A DNA stretch of 64,000 nucleotides from Micromonospora sp. WMMD882 (GCF_027497255.1 NZ_CP114903.1:5828001-5892000); one strand, 5' to 3'; numbered from the stretch's first letter, positions 50,376-61,238 are shown. Notes: generated by a model from the sequence alone, not told the origin. Program-made: numbers and translations.

Positions 50376-51050
50376 TCAGCCGCGTAGCCGGTCCCGGGCC
50401 GCCCGGAGGTTGTTCAGGTCCTTCTGCTGGGTGTTCTTCATGACCTGGGCGGTGCGCAGGACCTCGGGATCGCCGCCGTGCTCCAGCACCGCGTCGATCA
50501 TGTGCACGCCGCCGATGTGGTGGTCGATCATCATGTCCAGGAACAGGATGTCGCCCTCGGTGCCCCGGGCTTCGCGCAGCCGGGCCATCTCGTCGGGGGT
50601 GGCCATGCCGGGCATCAGCCCGTCCCGCATCATCTTCGTGCCGTCCGGCATCCAGGACATCCGGGGCTGGGAGCCGGTCGGGTCGAGGTCCCAGGACCGC
50701 AGCCACGCCTGCATCATGCCGATCTCGCCCTGCTGCCCGGTGGCGATGTCGCCGCCGATCTGACGTACCTCGCCGTCGGCGCCCTGGTCGAACGCGATGA
50801 GCCCCATCTCCACCGCCTGGGCGTGGTGGGTGGTCATGTCCCGGGCGAAGCCCGCCTCCGCCGAGGCGTCCCCGGGGCGGGTGAGGCGGGGGGTGAGCAG
50901 GCCCCCCGCGTACCCGAGGAGAAGACCGACCACGACGGCGACGGCCAGCGCCAGGGTGCCCCGACGGCGGCCGGCGCCGCCCGTCGGGCCGCCCGCGCCG
51001 GCGGCGGTCGTCGCCCCGGGCGTGGTCTGCGTCGTCGTCGGTGCGGTCAT
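50376..51050 (-). CDS. DUF305-family membrane-anchored protein
   Basis: 224 aa, ATG 51050. A low-complexity Thr/Gly N-terminus is followed by one helix (LALAVAVVVGLLLGYAGGLL) and an external four-helix-type domain with the family His/Met pattern: FARDMTTHHAQAVEMGLIA, MMQAWL, MPGMATPDEMARL and FLDMMIDHHIGGVHMIDAVL. The paired HH and Met residues resemble metal (copper) ligands of ferritin-like DUF305 proteins, though a role has not been shown. It lies 13 bp after the DUF3105 gene, in the same operon. Confidence 0.92.
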   Translation of the reverse strand: MTAPTTTQTTPGATTAAGAGGPTGGAGRRRGTLALAVAVVVGLLLGYAGGLLTPRLTRPGDASAEAGFARDMTTHHAQAVEMGLIAFDQGADGEVRQIGGDIATGQQGEIGMMQAWLRSWDLDPTGSQPRMSWMPDGTKMMRDGLMPGMATPDEMARLREARGTEGDILFLDMMIDHHIGGVHMIDAVLEHGGDPEVLRTAQVMKNTQQKDLNNLRAARDRLRG

Positions 51051-51063
51051 CTCCGGTCCGTCC

Positions 51064-51882
51064 TCACTGCTGCGGCATCTGCTGCTGGAGTTCGCGCGGG
51101 GTGGTGCCGGTCGCGGTGATGCCCTGGCCGCAGTTGGCGTTCGGGCCCTCGATCGACGCGTTGATCCGCAGCGTCTTGATGAACTCGTCGATCCGGCTGT
51201 CGTCGGCGTTGTCGACCTTGAGCTGGAAGCCCCACGCCTGGAGCGAGATCGGCTTGTCCAGCCCCTCGAACGGGCTGAGCATCGTCTTCTCCTGGCCCTG
51301 GACCTTCTCGGCGAGCTTGGCCACCTGGTCGGCGGGCAGGTCGGGACGGTAGGTGATCCAGACCGCGCCGTGCTCCAGGCTGTGCACCGCGTGCTCGTTG
51401 GCGATCGGGGCGTCGTAGACGTTGCCCTGGCAGTTCTGCCAGGCGGCGTTGTGCGGACCGGCGACCGGCGGGAGGACCGAGTACTGGATCGCGCCGGTCT
51501 TGTGGTCGCCACCCTTGACCAGGTCGGGGTCGCTCTCCCGGAAGTTACTGACGCCGTCGATGTCGCTGGCCCGCTCCTCCCACGGCTTGGAGCCCTGGAA
51601 CGCGGCCCAGCCGCCGTAGCCGATGATCGCGACGGCGAGCACGGCGACCGCGACGCCGAGGGCGATCGGGCCCCACGCCCGGCCCTGGCTGACCTTCACC
51701 GGGGCGATCGGCTTCTTCGGGCCCTTGCCCTTGCCCTTGCCGCCGCCCGCCGGGCGGGCGCCACCGGCGGGTCGCTCGGCGGCGTTCTTCGCGTCGGCCG
51801 CGGGCCTGCCGGCCGCCGGCTTCTTGCCGGTGCTGACCACGGACGGACGGCGCTGGTCGCCGCCCGGGGTGCTGATGCTCAT
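51064..51882 (-). CDS. DUF3105-family membrane protein
   Basis: 272 aa. A basic, Pro/Ala/Gly/Lys-rich cytoplasmic N-terminus (to about 68, with GKGKGKGPKK) leads to one helix (WGPIALGVAVAVLAVAIIGYGGWAA in outline). The external domain has the DUF3105 pattern: SVLPPVAGPHNAAWQNCQGNVYDAPI, ANEHAVHSLEHGAVWITYRP, and a second Cys near the end (NANCGQG). The conserved His residues and two Cys suggest a metal or disulfide, but function is unknown. First gene of a two-gene operon with DUF305, a pairing common in actinobacteria. Confidence 0.92.
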   Translation of the reverse strand: MSISTPGGDQRRPSVVSTGKKPAAGRPAADAKNAAERPAGGARPAGGGKGKGKGPKKPIAPVKVSQGRAWGPIALGVAVAVLAVAIIGYGGWAAFQGSKPWEERASDIDGVSNFRESDPDLVKGGDHKTGAIQYSVLPPVAGPHNAAWQNCQGNVYDAPIANEHAVHSLEHGAVWITYRPDLPADQVAKLAEKVQGQEKTMLSPFEGLDKPISLQAWGFQLKVDNADDSRIDEFIKTLRINASIEGPNANCGQGITATGTTPRELQQQMPQQ

Positions 51883-51969
51883 GGTGCCTCGTCAGGTCGG
51901 TCGGTCAGGGGAGTGTGGCGGGCCGGTTGACGCGCAGGGTCGCCCACGAGTGACCGAGTCTACCCCCGA

Positions 51970-51975
51970 TAACAT
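51970..51975 (+). promoter_or_regulatory. -10 box TAACAT, probable leaderless argS
   Basis: TAACAT ends 6 nt before GTG 51982 and no Shine-Dalgarno sequence exists, so the transcript very likely begins at or next to the start codon. Confidence 0.55.
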
Positions 51976-51981
51976 GGTTAA

Positions 51982-53646
51982 GTGACTCCCGCAGAACTCG
52001 CCGAGGTCGTTCTCTCCGCTGCCCACGCCGTCTTCACCGAGCGCGGGCTGGACCGTGCCGCCCTGCCGGAGCGGACGGCGGTGGAGCGACCCCGTAACCC
52101 GGAGCACGGTGACTACGCCTCGACCGTCGCCCTGCAACTGGCGAAGAAGGTCGGGCAGCCGCCGCGGGAGCTGGCCGCCGCCCTGGCCGAGCAGCTCGGG
52201 CGGGCCCCGGGGATCAAGTCGGTGGAGATCGCCGGCCCCGGCTTCCTGAACATCCGGCTCGACGCCGCCTCCGCCGGGGCGCTGGCCCGGTCGATCGTCG
52301 AGGCCGGCCCGGCGTACGGCCACAGCGACCGGCTCGCCGGCACGAAGATCAACCTGGAGTTCGTCTCGGCCAACCCGACCGGCCCGGTGCACATCGGCGG
52401 GGCCCGGTGGGCGGCCGTCGGCGACGCGATGGGCCGGCTGTTGCGGGCCACCGGCGCGCAGGTCGGCACCGAGTACTACGTCAACGACGCCGGCACCCAG
52501 ATCGACCGGTTCGCCGCCTCGCTGCTCGCCGCCGTCCGGGGCGAGCCGGCCCCGGAGGACGGCTACAGCGGGGCGTACATCGCCGAGATCGCCGAGCGGG
52601 TGCGGGCGGCCCGGCCGGAGGCGCCGACCCTGGACGACGCGGCGGCCCACCGGGTCTTCCGGGACGAGGGCGTCGCGCTGATGCTTTCGGAGATCAGGTC
52701 GTCGCTGGGGCAGTTCGGGGTGGAGTTCGACCTCTACTTCAGCGAGCAGGGCCTGCACGACCGGGGTGAGCTGGAGCGGGCCCTGACCCGGCTGCGGGCA
52801 CAGGGCCACGTCTACGACACCGACGGGGCGGTCTGGCTGCGCACCACCGACTTCGGCGACGACAAGGACCGGGTGCTGCGCAAATCCAACGGCGAGTGGA
52901 CGTACTTCGCCGCGGACTGCGCGTACTACCTGGACAAGCGGCTCCGGGGTTTCGACCGGGCGGTCTACATGCTCGGCGCGGACCACCACGGCTACGTCGG
53001 CCGGATGCGGGCGATGGTGGCCTGTTTCGGTGACGACCCGGCCCGGAACCTGGAGATCCTCATCGGCCAGTTGGTCAACCTGGTCCGCGACGGCGCGCCG
53101 GTGCGGATGAGCAAGCGGGCCGGCACGGTGGTGACCCTGGAGGACCTGGTCGACGCGATCGGCGTGGACGCCGCCCGGTACGCGCTGGCCCGCTACTCCT
53201 TCGACTCCCCGATCGACATCGACGTGGAGCTGTGGACCCGGGCCAGCCGGGACAATCCGGTCTACTACGTGCAGTACGTCGCGGCGCGGACGGCGAGCGT
53301 CGCCCGCAACGCCGCCGAGGTGGGCCTGGCGCGGGGCGACGCCGCGGCGTTCCGCCCCGGTCTGCTCGACCACGAGAAGGAGAACGAGCTGCTCAAGGCG
53401 CTCGCCGAGTTCCCGGCCGTGGTGGCCACCGCCGCCGAGTTGCGGGAGCCGCACCGGGTGGCCCGCTACCTGGAGGACCTCTCCGGGGCGTACCACCGGT
53501 TCTACGACAACTGCCGGATCCTGCCGCGTGGCGACGAGGAGGTCACCGACCGGCACCGGGCCCGGCTCTGGCTGAACGACGCCACCCGTACGGTGATCGC
53601 CAACGGGCTGCGCCTGCTCGGCGTCTCCGCCCCGGAGAGGATGTGA
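51982..53646 (+). CDS. argS: Arginyl-tRNA synthetase
   Basis: 554 aa, full length. Class I synthetase: N-terminal Arg-tRNA domain (about 1-110), HIGH-type motif in [15 protein letters not shown] (about residue 137), the Rossmann fold with [13 protein letters not shown], and the KMSKS counterpart MSKRAG (about 376). An anticodon-binding helical bundle (DALR domain) follows, ending with [12 protein letters not shown]. It charges tRNA-Arg in the cytoplasm. The GTG start lacks a ribosome-binding site; a TAACAT box sits 6 nt upstream. argS followed by lysA, hom, thrC and thrB is a conserved actinobacterial order. Confidence 0.98.
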   Translation: MTPAELAEVVLSAAHAVFTERGLDRAALPERTAVERPRNPEHGDYASTVALQLAKKVGQPPRELAAALAEQLGRAPGIKSVEIAGPGFLNIRLDAASAGALARSIVEAGPAYGHSDRLAGTKINLEFVSANPTGPVHIGGARWAAVGDAMGRLLRATGAQVGTEYYVNDAGTQIDRFAASLLAAVRGEPAPEDGYSGAYIAEIAERVRAARPEAPTLDDAAAHRVFRDEGVALMLSEIRSSLGQFGVEFDLYFSEQGLHDRGELERALTRLRAQGHVYDTDGAVWLRTTDFGDDKDRVLRKSNGEWTYFAADCAYYLDKRLRGFDRAVYMLGADHHGYVGRMRAMVACFGDDPARNLEILIGQLVNLVRDGAPVRMSKRAGTVVTLEDLVDAIGVDAARYALARYSFDSPIDIDVELWTRASRDNPVYYVQYVAARTASVARNAAEVGLARGDAAAFRPGLLDHEKENELLKALAEFPAVVATAAELREPHRVARYLEDLSGAYHRFYDNCRILPRGDEEVTDRHRARLWLNDATRTVIANGLRLLGVSAPERM

Positions 53647-53739
53647 CATGCGGACCCGAGAAGTGACCCGGCCCGCCCGGTCCACCCGGCCCGCCCGGTC
53701 CGCTCCGTCGACCCGGCCGACCTGGAACGGAGGCTGCTG

Positions 53740-55125
53740 ATGCGCGCGCACGAGGCCGGCGCCCTGCACGGCGACATCGGCAGCCGGGGGCCGGCCTGGC
53801 TGCGTACCCCGGTCGACGTCAACGACCTGGTGCCGCAGCTCTGGCCGCGGCGGGTGGCGCGCGGCGCGGACGGCGAGCTCACCGTCGCGGGCCTGGACGT
53901 CCGTTCGATCACCGCCGAGTTCGGCACCCCGGTGTACGTGCTCGACGAGGACGACCTGCGCTCCCGCTGCCGGGACTTCCGGGCCGCCTTCCCCGACGAG
54001 GACGTCTACTACGCGGGCAAGGCGTTCCTCTGCCGGGCGGTGGTGCGGATGATCGCCGAGGAGGGGCTGTTCCTCGACGTCTGCACCGGCGGGGAGCTGG
54101 CGGTCGCGCTGGCCGCCGGGATGCCGCCGGAGCGGATCGGCTTCCACGGCAACAACAAGTCGGTCGCCGAGCTGGCCCGGGCGCTGGACGCCGGGGTGGG
54201 CCGGATCATCCTCGACTCGTTCACCGAGATCGACCGGCTCACCGCGCTGGCCCGGGACCGCGGGGTCCGCCCCGGGGTGCTGATCCGGGTGACCGTCGGG
54301 GTGGAGGCGCACACCCACGAGTTCATCGCCACCGCCCACGAGGACCAGAAGTTCGGCTTCTCGCTGGCCGGCGGGGCGGCGATCGCCGCCGCGCTGCGCG
54401 TCCTCGACGAGGACGTGCTGGAGCTGCGCGGCCTGCACTCGCACATCGGCTCGCAGATCTTCGACGCCAGCGGCTTCGAGGTCTCCGCCCGCCGGGTGCT
54501 GGGCCTGCAGGCGCAGATCCGGGACGCGCGCGGGGTGGAGCTGCCCGAGCTGGATCTCGGCGGCGGCTTCGGCATCGCGTACACCACGCAGGACGACCCG
54601 GCGACCCCGCAGGACCTGGCGAAACGGCTCCGCAAGATCGTCGACGGGGAGTGCGCGGCGGAGCAGCTCGCCGTGCCGCGGCTGTCCATCGAGCCGGGTC
54701 GGGCGATCGTCGGGCCGGCGGTGTTCACCGTCTACGAGGTCGGCACGGTCAAGGACGTCGACGGGATCCGCACGTACGTCAGCGTCGACGGTGGGATGAG
54801 CGACAACATCCGTACCGCGCTGTACGACGCGTCGTACTCGGCGACGGTGGCCTCCCGGTCGTCGACGGCCGAGCCGATGCTCGCCCGCGTGGTGGGAAAG
54901 CACTGTGAGTCCGGGGACATCGTGGTGAAGGATGAATTCCTGCCCGCCGACGTGCAGCCCGGAGATCTTGTCGCGGTGCCGGGCACCGGCGCCTACTGCC
55001 GGAGCATGGCCAGCAACTACAACCACGTGCCCCGACCCCCGGTCGTGGCGGTGCGCGACGGTCGGGCCCGGTTGATCGTCCGCCGGGAAACCGAAGCGGA
55101 CCTGCTCGCATTGGATGTTGGATGA
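53740..55125 (+). CDS. lysA: Diaminopimelate decarboxylase
   Basis: 461 aa, ATG with GGAGG 6 nt upstream. A fold-III PLP enzyme: PLP Lys94 in YYAGKAFLC, HSHIGSQI, the glycine loop LGGGFGIAY, EPGRAIVGPA, and the C-terminal barrel with SDNIRTALYDA, VVGKHCESGD and PGTGAYCRSMASNYN. It decarboxylates meso-diaminopimelate to lysine, the last step of the pathway. Its stop overlaps the hom start by 4 bp (ATGA), so lysine and threonine branch genes are translationally coupled. Confidence 0.97.
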   Translation: MRAHEAGALHGDIGSRGPAWLRTPVDVNDLVPQLWPRRVARGADGELTVAGLDVRSITAEFGTPVYVLDEDDLRSRCRDFRAAFPDEDVYYAGKAFLCRAVVRMIAEEGLFLDVCTGGELAVALAAGMPPERIGFHGNNKSVAELARALDAGVGRIILDSFTEIDRLTALARDRGVRPGVLIRVTVGVEAHTHEFIATAHEDQKFGFSLAGGAAIAAALRVLDEDVLELRGLHSHIGSQIFDASGFEVSARRVLGLQAQIRDARGVELPELDLGGGFGIAYTTQDDPATPQDLAKRLRKIVDGECAAEQLAVPRLSIEPGRAIVGPAVFTVYEVGTVKDVDGIRTYVSVDGGMSDNIRTALYDASYSATVASRSSTAEPMLARVVGKHCESGDIVVKDEFLPADVQPGDLVAVPGTGAYCRSMASNYNHVPRPPVVAVRDGRARLIVRRETEADLLALDVG

Positions 55126-56447
55126 CGTCACCCCTGCGCTTGGCGATACTCGGCTGCGGCACCGTCGGGAGCGAGGTGGTGCGGCTGCTGCACGAGCAGT
55201 CCGCCGACCTGGCGGCCCGGATCGGCGCCCCGTTGGAGATCGCCGGGATCGCGGTGCGCCGGCTCGGCCGGGACCGCGGCGACCTGCCGGTCGACCCGGA
55301 GCTGTTCACCACCGACGCGGTCGGGCTGATCAAGCGTGACGACGTGGACGTGGTGGTGGAGGTGGTCGGCGGCATCGAGCCGGCCCGGAGCTGGCTGGTC
55401 GACGCGCTGCGCGCGGGCAAGAGCGTGGTGACCGCGAACAAGGCCCTGCTCGCCGAGGACGGCGCGGCGCTGCACGACGCGGCGGCCGACGGCGGCGCGG
55501 ATCTCTACTACGAGGCGTCGGTGGCGGGGGCGATCCCGCTGTTGCGTCCGCTGCGCGAGTCGCTGCACGGGGACCGGATCAACCGGGTCACCGGCATCGT
55601 GAACGGCACCACCAACTTCATCCTCTCCGCGATGGACGCCACCGGGGCCGGCTTCGCCGAGGCGCTGGAGGAGGCCACCGAGCTGGGGTACGCCGAGGCC
55701 GATCCGACCGCCGACGTGGAGGGCTTCGACGCGGCGGCGAAGGCGGCGATCCTGGCCTCGCTGGCGTTCCACACCCGGGTCGGCGCGGCCGACGTGCACC
55801 GGGAGGGGATCACCGAGGTCACCGCCGCCGACATGGCCAGCGCCAAGGCGATGGGCTGCACGATCAAGCTGCTCTGTCTGGCCGCCCGGGGCGTCGACGC
55901 GGCCGGCCGGGGGTCGGTCAGCGTCCGGGTGCACCCGGCGATGATCCCGCGCAGCCACCCGCTGGCCAGCGTCGGGGACGCGTTCAACGCGGTCTTCGTG
56001 GAGGCGGAGGCGGCCGGGCCGCTGATGTTCTACGGCCGGGGCGCGGGTGGCGCGGCCACCGCCAGCGCGGTGCTCGGCGACATCGTGGCGGTCGGCCGTA
56101 ACCGGCTGGCCGGGGTACGCGCGCCCAGCGAGTCCGCCTACGCGGACCTGGTGGTGCGGCCGATGGGTGAGGCGTTGACCCGCTACCACGTCAGCCTGGA
56201 CGTGGCGGACAAACCGGGCGTACTGGCCGCGGTGGCCGGGGTCTTCGCCCGGCACGACGTGTCGATCGCCACCGTCCGCCAGGCGCCGGCGGGCGCCGAG
56301 CCGGCCGGTCGGGGCGTGGACGCGGTGCTGGTGATCGTGACGCACGTGGCCCCGGACGCCGCGCTGGCCGCCACCGTCGAGGAGCTGCGCGGGCTGGACG
56401 CGGTCCGGTCCATCGCCAGCGTGCTGCGCGTGGAGGGCGGCGCGTGA
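55122..56447 (+). CDS. hom: Homoserine dehydrogenase
   Basis: 441 aa, starting inside the lysA stop (ATGA). NAD(P)-binding LAILGCGTVGSEV; ANKALLAEDG; the substrate domain with GIVNGTTNFILSAMD and DPTADVEGFDAAAKAAILAS; and a C-terminal ACT domain (VSLDVADKPGVLAAVAGVFA). It reduces aspartate semialdehyde to homoserine. The ACT domain indicates feedback control, usually by threonine. It is followed by thrC 170 bp away. Confidence 0.97.
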   Translation: MTSPLRLAILGCGTVGSEVVRLLHEQSADLAARIGAPLEIAGIAVRRLGRDRGDLPVDPELFTTDAVGLIKRDDVDVVVEVVGGIEPARSWLVDALRAGKSVVTANKALLAEDGAALHDAAADGGADLYYEASVAGAIPLLRPLRESLHGDRINRVTGIVNGTTNFILSAMDATGAGFAEALEEATELGYAEADPTADVEGFDAAAKAAILASLAFHTRVGAADVHREGITEVTAADMASAKAMGCTIKLLCLAARGVDAAGRGSVSVRVHPAMIPRSHPLASVGDAFNAVFVEAEAAGPLMFYGRGAGGAATASAVLGDIVAVGRNRLAGVRAPSESAYADLVVRPMGEALTRYHVSLDVADKPGVLAAVAGVFARHDVSIATVRQAPAGAEPAGRGVDAVLVIVTHVAPDAALAATVEELRGLDAVRSIASVLRVEGGA

Positions 56448-56617
56448 GCCGAAGCGTGCCGCGTGGGGCTGGGCGGCGCGGCACGGGCGGCGCGTGAGCT
56501 GAGCCGGCGTCCCGCCAGGTGGGTAAGCCCGGGACCGGTGTCCCGTTGACCGGGATACTGGTCCACGCTGGCCAGGCCCTGCGACTCGGCGGGGTCGCAC
56601 GACGCGAGGAGAGCGAT

Positions 56618-57667
56618 ATGTGGCGGGGTCTGATCGAGGAGTACCGGGAGCGGCTGCCGGTCACCGAGGCCACGCCCGTCGTCACGCTGCACGAGGGGAA
56701 CACCCCGCTGCTGCCCGCGCCGGTGCTCTCCAGCCGGCTCGGCTGCGACGTCCACCTCAAGGTCGAGGGGGCCAACCCGACCGGCTCGTTCAAGGACCGG
56801 GGGATGACCCTCGCCGTCTCCAAGGCGATCGAGGCCGGCAACAAGGCGATCATCTGCGCGTCCACCGGCAACACCAGCGCCTCCGCCGCCGCGTACGCGG
56901 CCCGCGCCGGCCTGACCTGCGCGGTGCTGGTGCCGCAGGGCAAGATCGCCCTCGGCAAGCTGGCCCAGGCGCTGGTGCACGGCGCGAAGCTGATCCAGGT
57001 GCAGGGCAACTTCGACGACTGCCTCTCGATGGCCGCGAAGCTCGCCCAGGACTACCCGGTGGCGCTGGTCAACTCGGTCAACATCGACCGGCTGCACGGG
57101 CAGAAGACCGCCGCCTTCGAGATCGTCGCGGCCCTCGGCGACGCCCCGGACATCCACTGCCTGCCGGTCGGCAACGCGGGCAACATCTCGGCGTACTGGA
57201 TGGGGTACTCCGAGGAGCTCAGCGCCGGGGTCGCCACCCGGGCCCCCCGGATGTACGGGTTCCAGGCGGCCGGGGCCGCCCCGATCGTCGGCGGCCGGGT
57301 GGTCGACCAGCCGTCAACGATCGCCACCGCGATCCGGATCGGCAACCCGGCGAGCTGGACGAAGGCGATCGACGCCCGGGACGCCTCCGGCGGGCTGATC
57401 GCCGCGGTGACCGACCGGGAGATCCTCGACGCGTACCGGCTGTTGGCCCGGGAGGTGGGCGTCTTCGTCGAGCTGGGCAGCGCGGCCAGCGTGGCGGGGC
57501 TGCTCCAGCAGGGCGCGGCGGGTCGGGTGCCGGCCGGCTCCACCGTGGTCTGCACGGTCACCGGTCACGGCCTCAAGGACCCGGAGTGGGCGATCTCCAC
57601 CGCCCCGTCCCCGATCACCATCGCCAACGACCCGCTGGCCGCGGCCCGCTCCCTGGATCTGGTCTGA
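56618..57667 (+). CDS. thrC: Threonine synthase
   Basis: 349 aa. ATG 56618 is chosen for GAGGAGAG 5 nt upstream; the frame is open earlier but no signal is present. PLP Lys59 in [11 protein letters not shown], the phosphate-binding [33 protein letters not shown] and a C-terminal [14 protein letters not shown]. It converts O-phosphohomoserine to threonine. The length (350) marks the short, actinobacterial/plant-like type. Between hom and thrC there is a 170-bp gap with no gene; the two probably share one transcript or use a secondary promoter. Confidence 0.97.
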   Translation: MWRGLIEEYRERLPVTEATPVVTLHEGNTPLLPAPVLSSRLGCDVHLKVEGANPTGSFKDRGMTLAVSKAIEAGNKAIICASTGNTSASAAAYAARAGLTCAVLVPQGKIALGKLAQALVHGAKLIQVQGNFDDCLSMAAKLAQDYPVALVNSVNIDRLHGQKTAAFEIVAALGDAPDIHCLPVGNAGNISAYWMGYSEELSAGVATRAPRMYGFQAAGAAPIVGGRVVDQPSTIATAIRIGNPASWTKAIDARDASGGLIAAVTDREILDAYRLLAREVGVFVELGSAASVAGLLQQGAAGRVPAGSTVVCTVTGHGLKDPEWAISTAPSPITIANDPLAAARSLDLV

Positions 57668-57870
57668 CCGGTACCCGCGACAGGCCCGGTCCGGCCGGGT
57701 TCCGCGACGTCACGACCCGTCCCGCGCCGGTCGTGACGACGGTGTCGTGACGCCCGGAGAAGGGTGACGACAATCTCGTTTCGCGCGGGCGGGGCAGTGC
57801 GGGCGGCGTAACCGGGGTGGGGCAGACTACCCGTACCGAGCCGACCCTTACCCCAGGAGTGAGCCTGCCG

Positions 57871-60800
57871 ATGTCGCTGCTCGCCAGATTGAGCCTCGCC
57901 AACCGGGGGCTGGTCGCCCTCATCGCGGTGGTGATCACGGCGTTCGGGGCGTTCGCCGTGCCGTCGTTGAAGCAGCAACTGCTGCCGTCGCTGGAGTTCC
58001 CGGCGGCGTTCGTGGTCGCGACCTACCCCGGCGCCGGCCCGGAGGTGGTCGAGTCACAGGTCACCGAGCCGATCGAGAACAGCCTCCAGGGCATCCCGGG
58101 GATCGAGAAGATCACCTCCACGTCCCGTGAGGGCTCCGCCAGCATCGTCGTCGAGTACGTCTTCGGCACCGACGTGGACGACGTGGTCAGCAAGATGCAG
58201 ACCGCGATCGGTCGGCTCGGGAACCAGCTCCCGGCGGACGTCGACCCGCAGGTCATCGCGGGCAGCACCGACGACCTCCCGGCGGTGGTCATCGCCGCCG
58301 CCGGCGGCGACGACCCGACCGCGCTGGCCGGCCAGCTCGACCGCGCGGTGGTGCCCGAGCTGAAGGCGGTCGAGGGCGTCCGCGGCGTCGAGGTCACCGG
58401 CACCCGGGACGAGCTGGTGGTGATCACCCCCGACCCGGCGCGACTGGCCGCGGCGGGGCTCCAGCCCACCGCGCTCGGCGCCGCGTTGCAGACCAACGGG
58501 GTCACCGTGCCGGCGGGCGCGGTGGCCGAGGCCGGCCGGTCGCTGACCGTCCAGGTCGGCACGCCGCTGTCCAGCCTGGACGACCTGCGCGGCATCGTGG
58601 TCGCGCCCAGCTCACGGGGCTCGGCGGTGGTCCGCCTGGGCGACGTGGCGACGGTCGAGCAGCAGCTCGCCCCGCCGACCTCGATCACCCGCACCAACGG
58701 CCGGGACAGCCTCGGCATCGCCGTCACCGCCGCGCCGGACGGCAACGCGGTGGCCATCTCGCACGACATCCGGGACCTGCTCGCCGAGCTGGAGGAGGCC
58801 TCCGGCGCCGAGCTGACCGTGGTCTTCGACCAGGCGCCGTTCGTCGAGAAGTCGATCGAGAGCCTGACCACGGAGGGGCTGCTCGGCCTGGTCATGGCGG
58901 TCATCGTCATCCTGGTCTTCCTGCTCTCCGTCCGGTCCACCCTGGTCACCTCGGTCTCCATCCCGCTGTCGGTGCTGGTGGCGCTGCTGGCCCTGTGGTC
59001 CGGGGACTACTCGCTGAACCTGCTCACCCTCGGGGCGCTGACCATCGCCGTGGGCCGGGTGGTGGACGACTCGATCGTGGTGCTGGAGAACATCAAACGC
59101 CACCTGGAGTACGGCGAGCCGAAACGCGAGGCGATCCTCACCGCCGTCCGGGAGGTCTCCGGCGCGGTGACCGCCTCCACCCTCACCACGGTCGCGGTGT
59201 TCGCCCCGATCGCCCTGGTGGGGGGCTTCGTCGGGCAGCTCTTCGCGCCGTTCGCGATCACCGTCACGGTGGCCCTGCTGGCGTCGCTGCTGGTCTCGTT
59301 GACCATCATCCCGGTGCTGGCGTACTGGTTCCTCCGGCCGGTCGACGGCGACGTCGACCACGAGGCGGTCCGCCGCGAGGCCGAGGAGAAGGAGCTGCGC
59401 AACCCGTTGCAGCGGGCGTACCTGCCGGTGATCGGGTTCGCCACCCGGCGGCGGTGGGCCACCGTGGCGATCGGGCTGGTGGTGCTGCTGGGCACGTTCG
59501 CCCTGTCCACCCGGCTGGAGACCAACTTCATCGACGACTCCGGCCAGGACACCCTGAACGTCCAGCAGAAACTGCCGGTCGGCACCGGCCTGGTCGGCAC
59601 CGACGCGGCGGCCGAGCGGGTCGAGGAGGTGCTGGCCCGCACCGACAGCGTCGAGACGTACCAGGTGACCATCGGTGGCGGCGGGCTGCCCTGGGAGGGC
59701 GGCGGCGGCAACAGCGCCGCCAACTACGTCCTGGCCCTCGACGAGGACACCGACACCGACCGGCTCAAGGAGGACCTGCGCCGGGAGTTCGACGCGCTCG
59801 GGGACGGCGTCGGCGAGATCAGTTTCCCCAGCGGCCAGGGTGGCGGGTCCGCCAACCAGATCGCGGTGATCGTCCAGGCCGGCGACCCGGAGACGCTGAC
59901 CCGCGCCACCGAGGAGGCCCGCGCGGCAGTGGCCGGGCTGGCCGGCGTCGAGGACGTCTCGACCAGCCTGGCCGAGCGGGTGCCCCGGGTGGACGTCACC
60001 GTCGACCGGGCCGCCGCGGGCCGGTACGGGCTCACCGAGGCGGCGGTGGGGCAGGTCGTGGCCCAGGTGTTCCGGGGCAGCCCGATCGGCCAGGTCACCC
60101 TCGACGGTGGACAACGCAACGTGGTGTTGCGGTTCGCCGGTCGGCCGCCGACCTCGCTCGCGGAGCTGCGTGCCCTGCCGATCGGTCAGGTGACCCTGGA
60201 CGACATCGCCACCATCCAGCAGGTCGAGGGGCTCCAGCAGGTCACCCGGATCGACGGTGAGCGCAGCGTCACGGTCACCGGCACGGCGACCGGCTCCAAC
60301 CTCGGCGCCACCACGAACGAGCTGCGACAGAAGCTCGCCGACATCGACGTGCCGGGGGCGACCCTGACCGTCGGCGGGGTGAGCGCCGACCAGGAGGAGG
60401 CCTTCGCCGACCTGGGGCTGGCCGTGCTGGCCGCCATCGCCATCGTCTTCCTGATCATGGTGGCGACCTTCCGCAGCCTGGTGCAGCCGCTGATCCTGCT
60501 GGTCTCCATCCCGTTCGCGGCGATCGGCGCGATCGGCCTGCTGCTGGTCACCGGCACCCCGTTGGGCGTGCCGGCGCTGATCGGCGTGCTGATGCTGGTC
60601 GGCATCGTGGTCACCAACGCGATCGTGCTGATGGATCTGATCAACCAGTACCGGGCGCAGGGCATGGGCGTGCAGGAGGCGGTGGTCGAGGGCGGCCGGC
60701 GCCGGCTGCGCCCGATCCTGATGACCGCGGTGGCGACGATCTTCGCGCTGCTGCCGATGGCGTTCGGCCTCACCGGCGAGGGCGGCTTCATCTCCCAGCC

Positions 60801-61140
60801 GCTGGCGATCGTGGTGATCGGCGGTCTGCTCAGCTCGACCCTGCTCACCCTGGTGCTGGTGCCGACGCTCTACACCATGGTGGAGGGCGTCAAGGAGCGG
60901 CGGCGGGCCCGGCGGTCGGCCCGCGCCGGCGGGGCCGACACCCCGCCGGCCGGCGACACCCCGCCCGGCGCGTCCGAGCCGGCCACGGTGGCCGCCGGCG
61001 GCGCGGCGGGCGAGGCGTCCACCAGCGGCGGTACGGCCACCCGCCCGGCCCCGTCGGCGGCGCTCGTCGACGGCACCGACCAGTTCGAGGTGCTGCGGCT
61101 GCCCAGGAGCCGGCAGTCGCCGATCCCGCCGCAGGACTGA
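57871..61140 (+). CDS. RND-type efflux transporter (HAE1/AcrB-like)
   Basis: 1089 aa from ATG 57871 (AGGAG 11 nt upstream). The full twelve-helix RND plan is visible: helix 1 LVALIAVVITAFGAFAVPSL, first periplasmic-type pore domain (PGAGPEVVESQVTEPIEN), a central helix bundle with GRVVDDSIVVLENIKRHLE near residue 400 carrying the proton-relay Asp pair, then a second external domain and FLIMVATFRSLVQPLILL, GIVVTNAIVLMDLINQYR at the end. The last 80 residues are a Pro/Ala-rich tail. No adaptor or outer-membrane partner is present, as usual in Gram-positive bacteria. It interrupts the threonine genes; substrate unknown. Confidence 0.93.
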   Translation: MSLLARLSLANRGLVALIAVVITAFGAFAVPSLKQQLLPSLEFPAAFVVATYPGAGPEVVESQVTEPIENSLQGIPGIEKITSTSREGSASIVVEYVFGTDVDDVVSKMQTAIGRLGNQLPADVDPQVIAGSTDDLPAVVIAAAGGDDPTALAGQLDRAVVPELKAVEGVRGVEVTGTRDELVVITPDPARLAAAGLQPTALGAALQTNGVTVPAGAVAEAGRSLTVQVGTPLSSLDDLRGIVVAPSSRGSAVVRLGDVATVEQQLAPPTSITRTNGRDSLGIAVTAAPDGNAVAISHDIRDLLAELEEASGAELTVVFDQAPFVEKSIESLTTEGLLGLVMAVIVILVFLLSVRSTLVTSVSIPLSVLVALLALWSGDYSLNLLTLGALTIAVGRVVDDSIVVLENIKRHLEYGEPKREAILTAVREVSGAVTASTLTTVAVFAPIALVGGFVGQLFAPFAITVTVALLASLLVSLTIIPVLAYWFLRPVDGDVDHEAVRREAEEKELRNPLQRAYLPVIGFATRRRWATVAIGLVVLLGTFALSTRLETNFIDDSGQDTLNVQQKLPVGTGLVGTDAAAERVEEVLARTDSVETYQVTIGGGGLPWEGGGGNSAANYVLALDEDTDTDRLKEDLRREFDALGDGVGEISFPSGQGGGSANQIAVIVQAGDPETLTRATEEARAAVAGLAGVEDVSTSLAERVPRVDVTVDRAAAGRYGLTEAAVGQVVAQVFRGSPIGQVTLDGGQRNVVLRFAGRPPTSLAELRALPIGQVTLDDIATIQQVEGLQQVTRIDGERSVTVTGTATGSNLGATTNELRQKLADIDVPGATLTVGGVSADQEEAFADLGLAVLAAIAIVFLIMVATFRSLVQPLILLVSIPFAAIGAIGLLLVTGTPLGVPALIGVLMLVGIVVTNAIVLMDLINQYRAQGMGVQEAVVEGGRRRLRPILMTAVATIFALLPMAFGLTGEGGFISQPLAIVVIGGLLSSTLLTLVLVPTLYTMVEGVKERRRARRSARAGGADTPPAGDTPPGASEPATVAAGGAAGEASTSGGTATRPAPSAALVDGTDQFEVLRLPRSRQSPIPPQD

Positions 61141-61238
61141 ACGTCCCGGTCCTCCTCCGGCCGGCCGTGCCCGCCGGAGGAGGACCCTCGTTCGATCGTG
61201 GACCCGACTCACGCCCCGCCTCCGGTGATCGTCGCGGG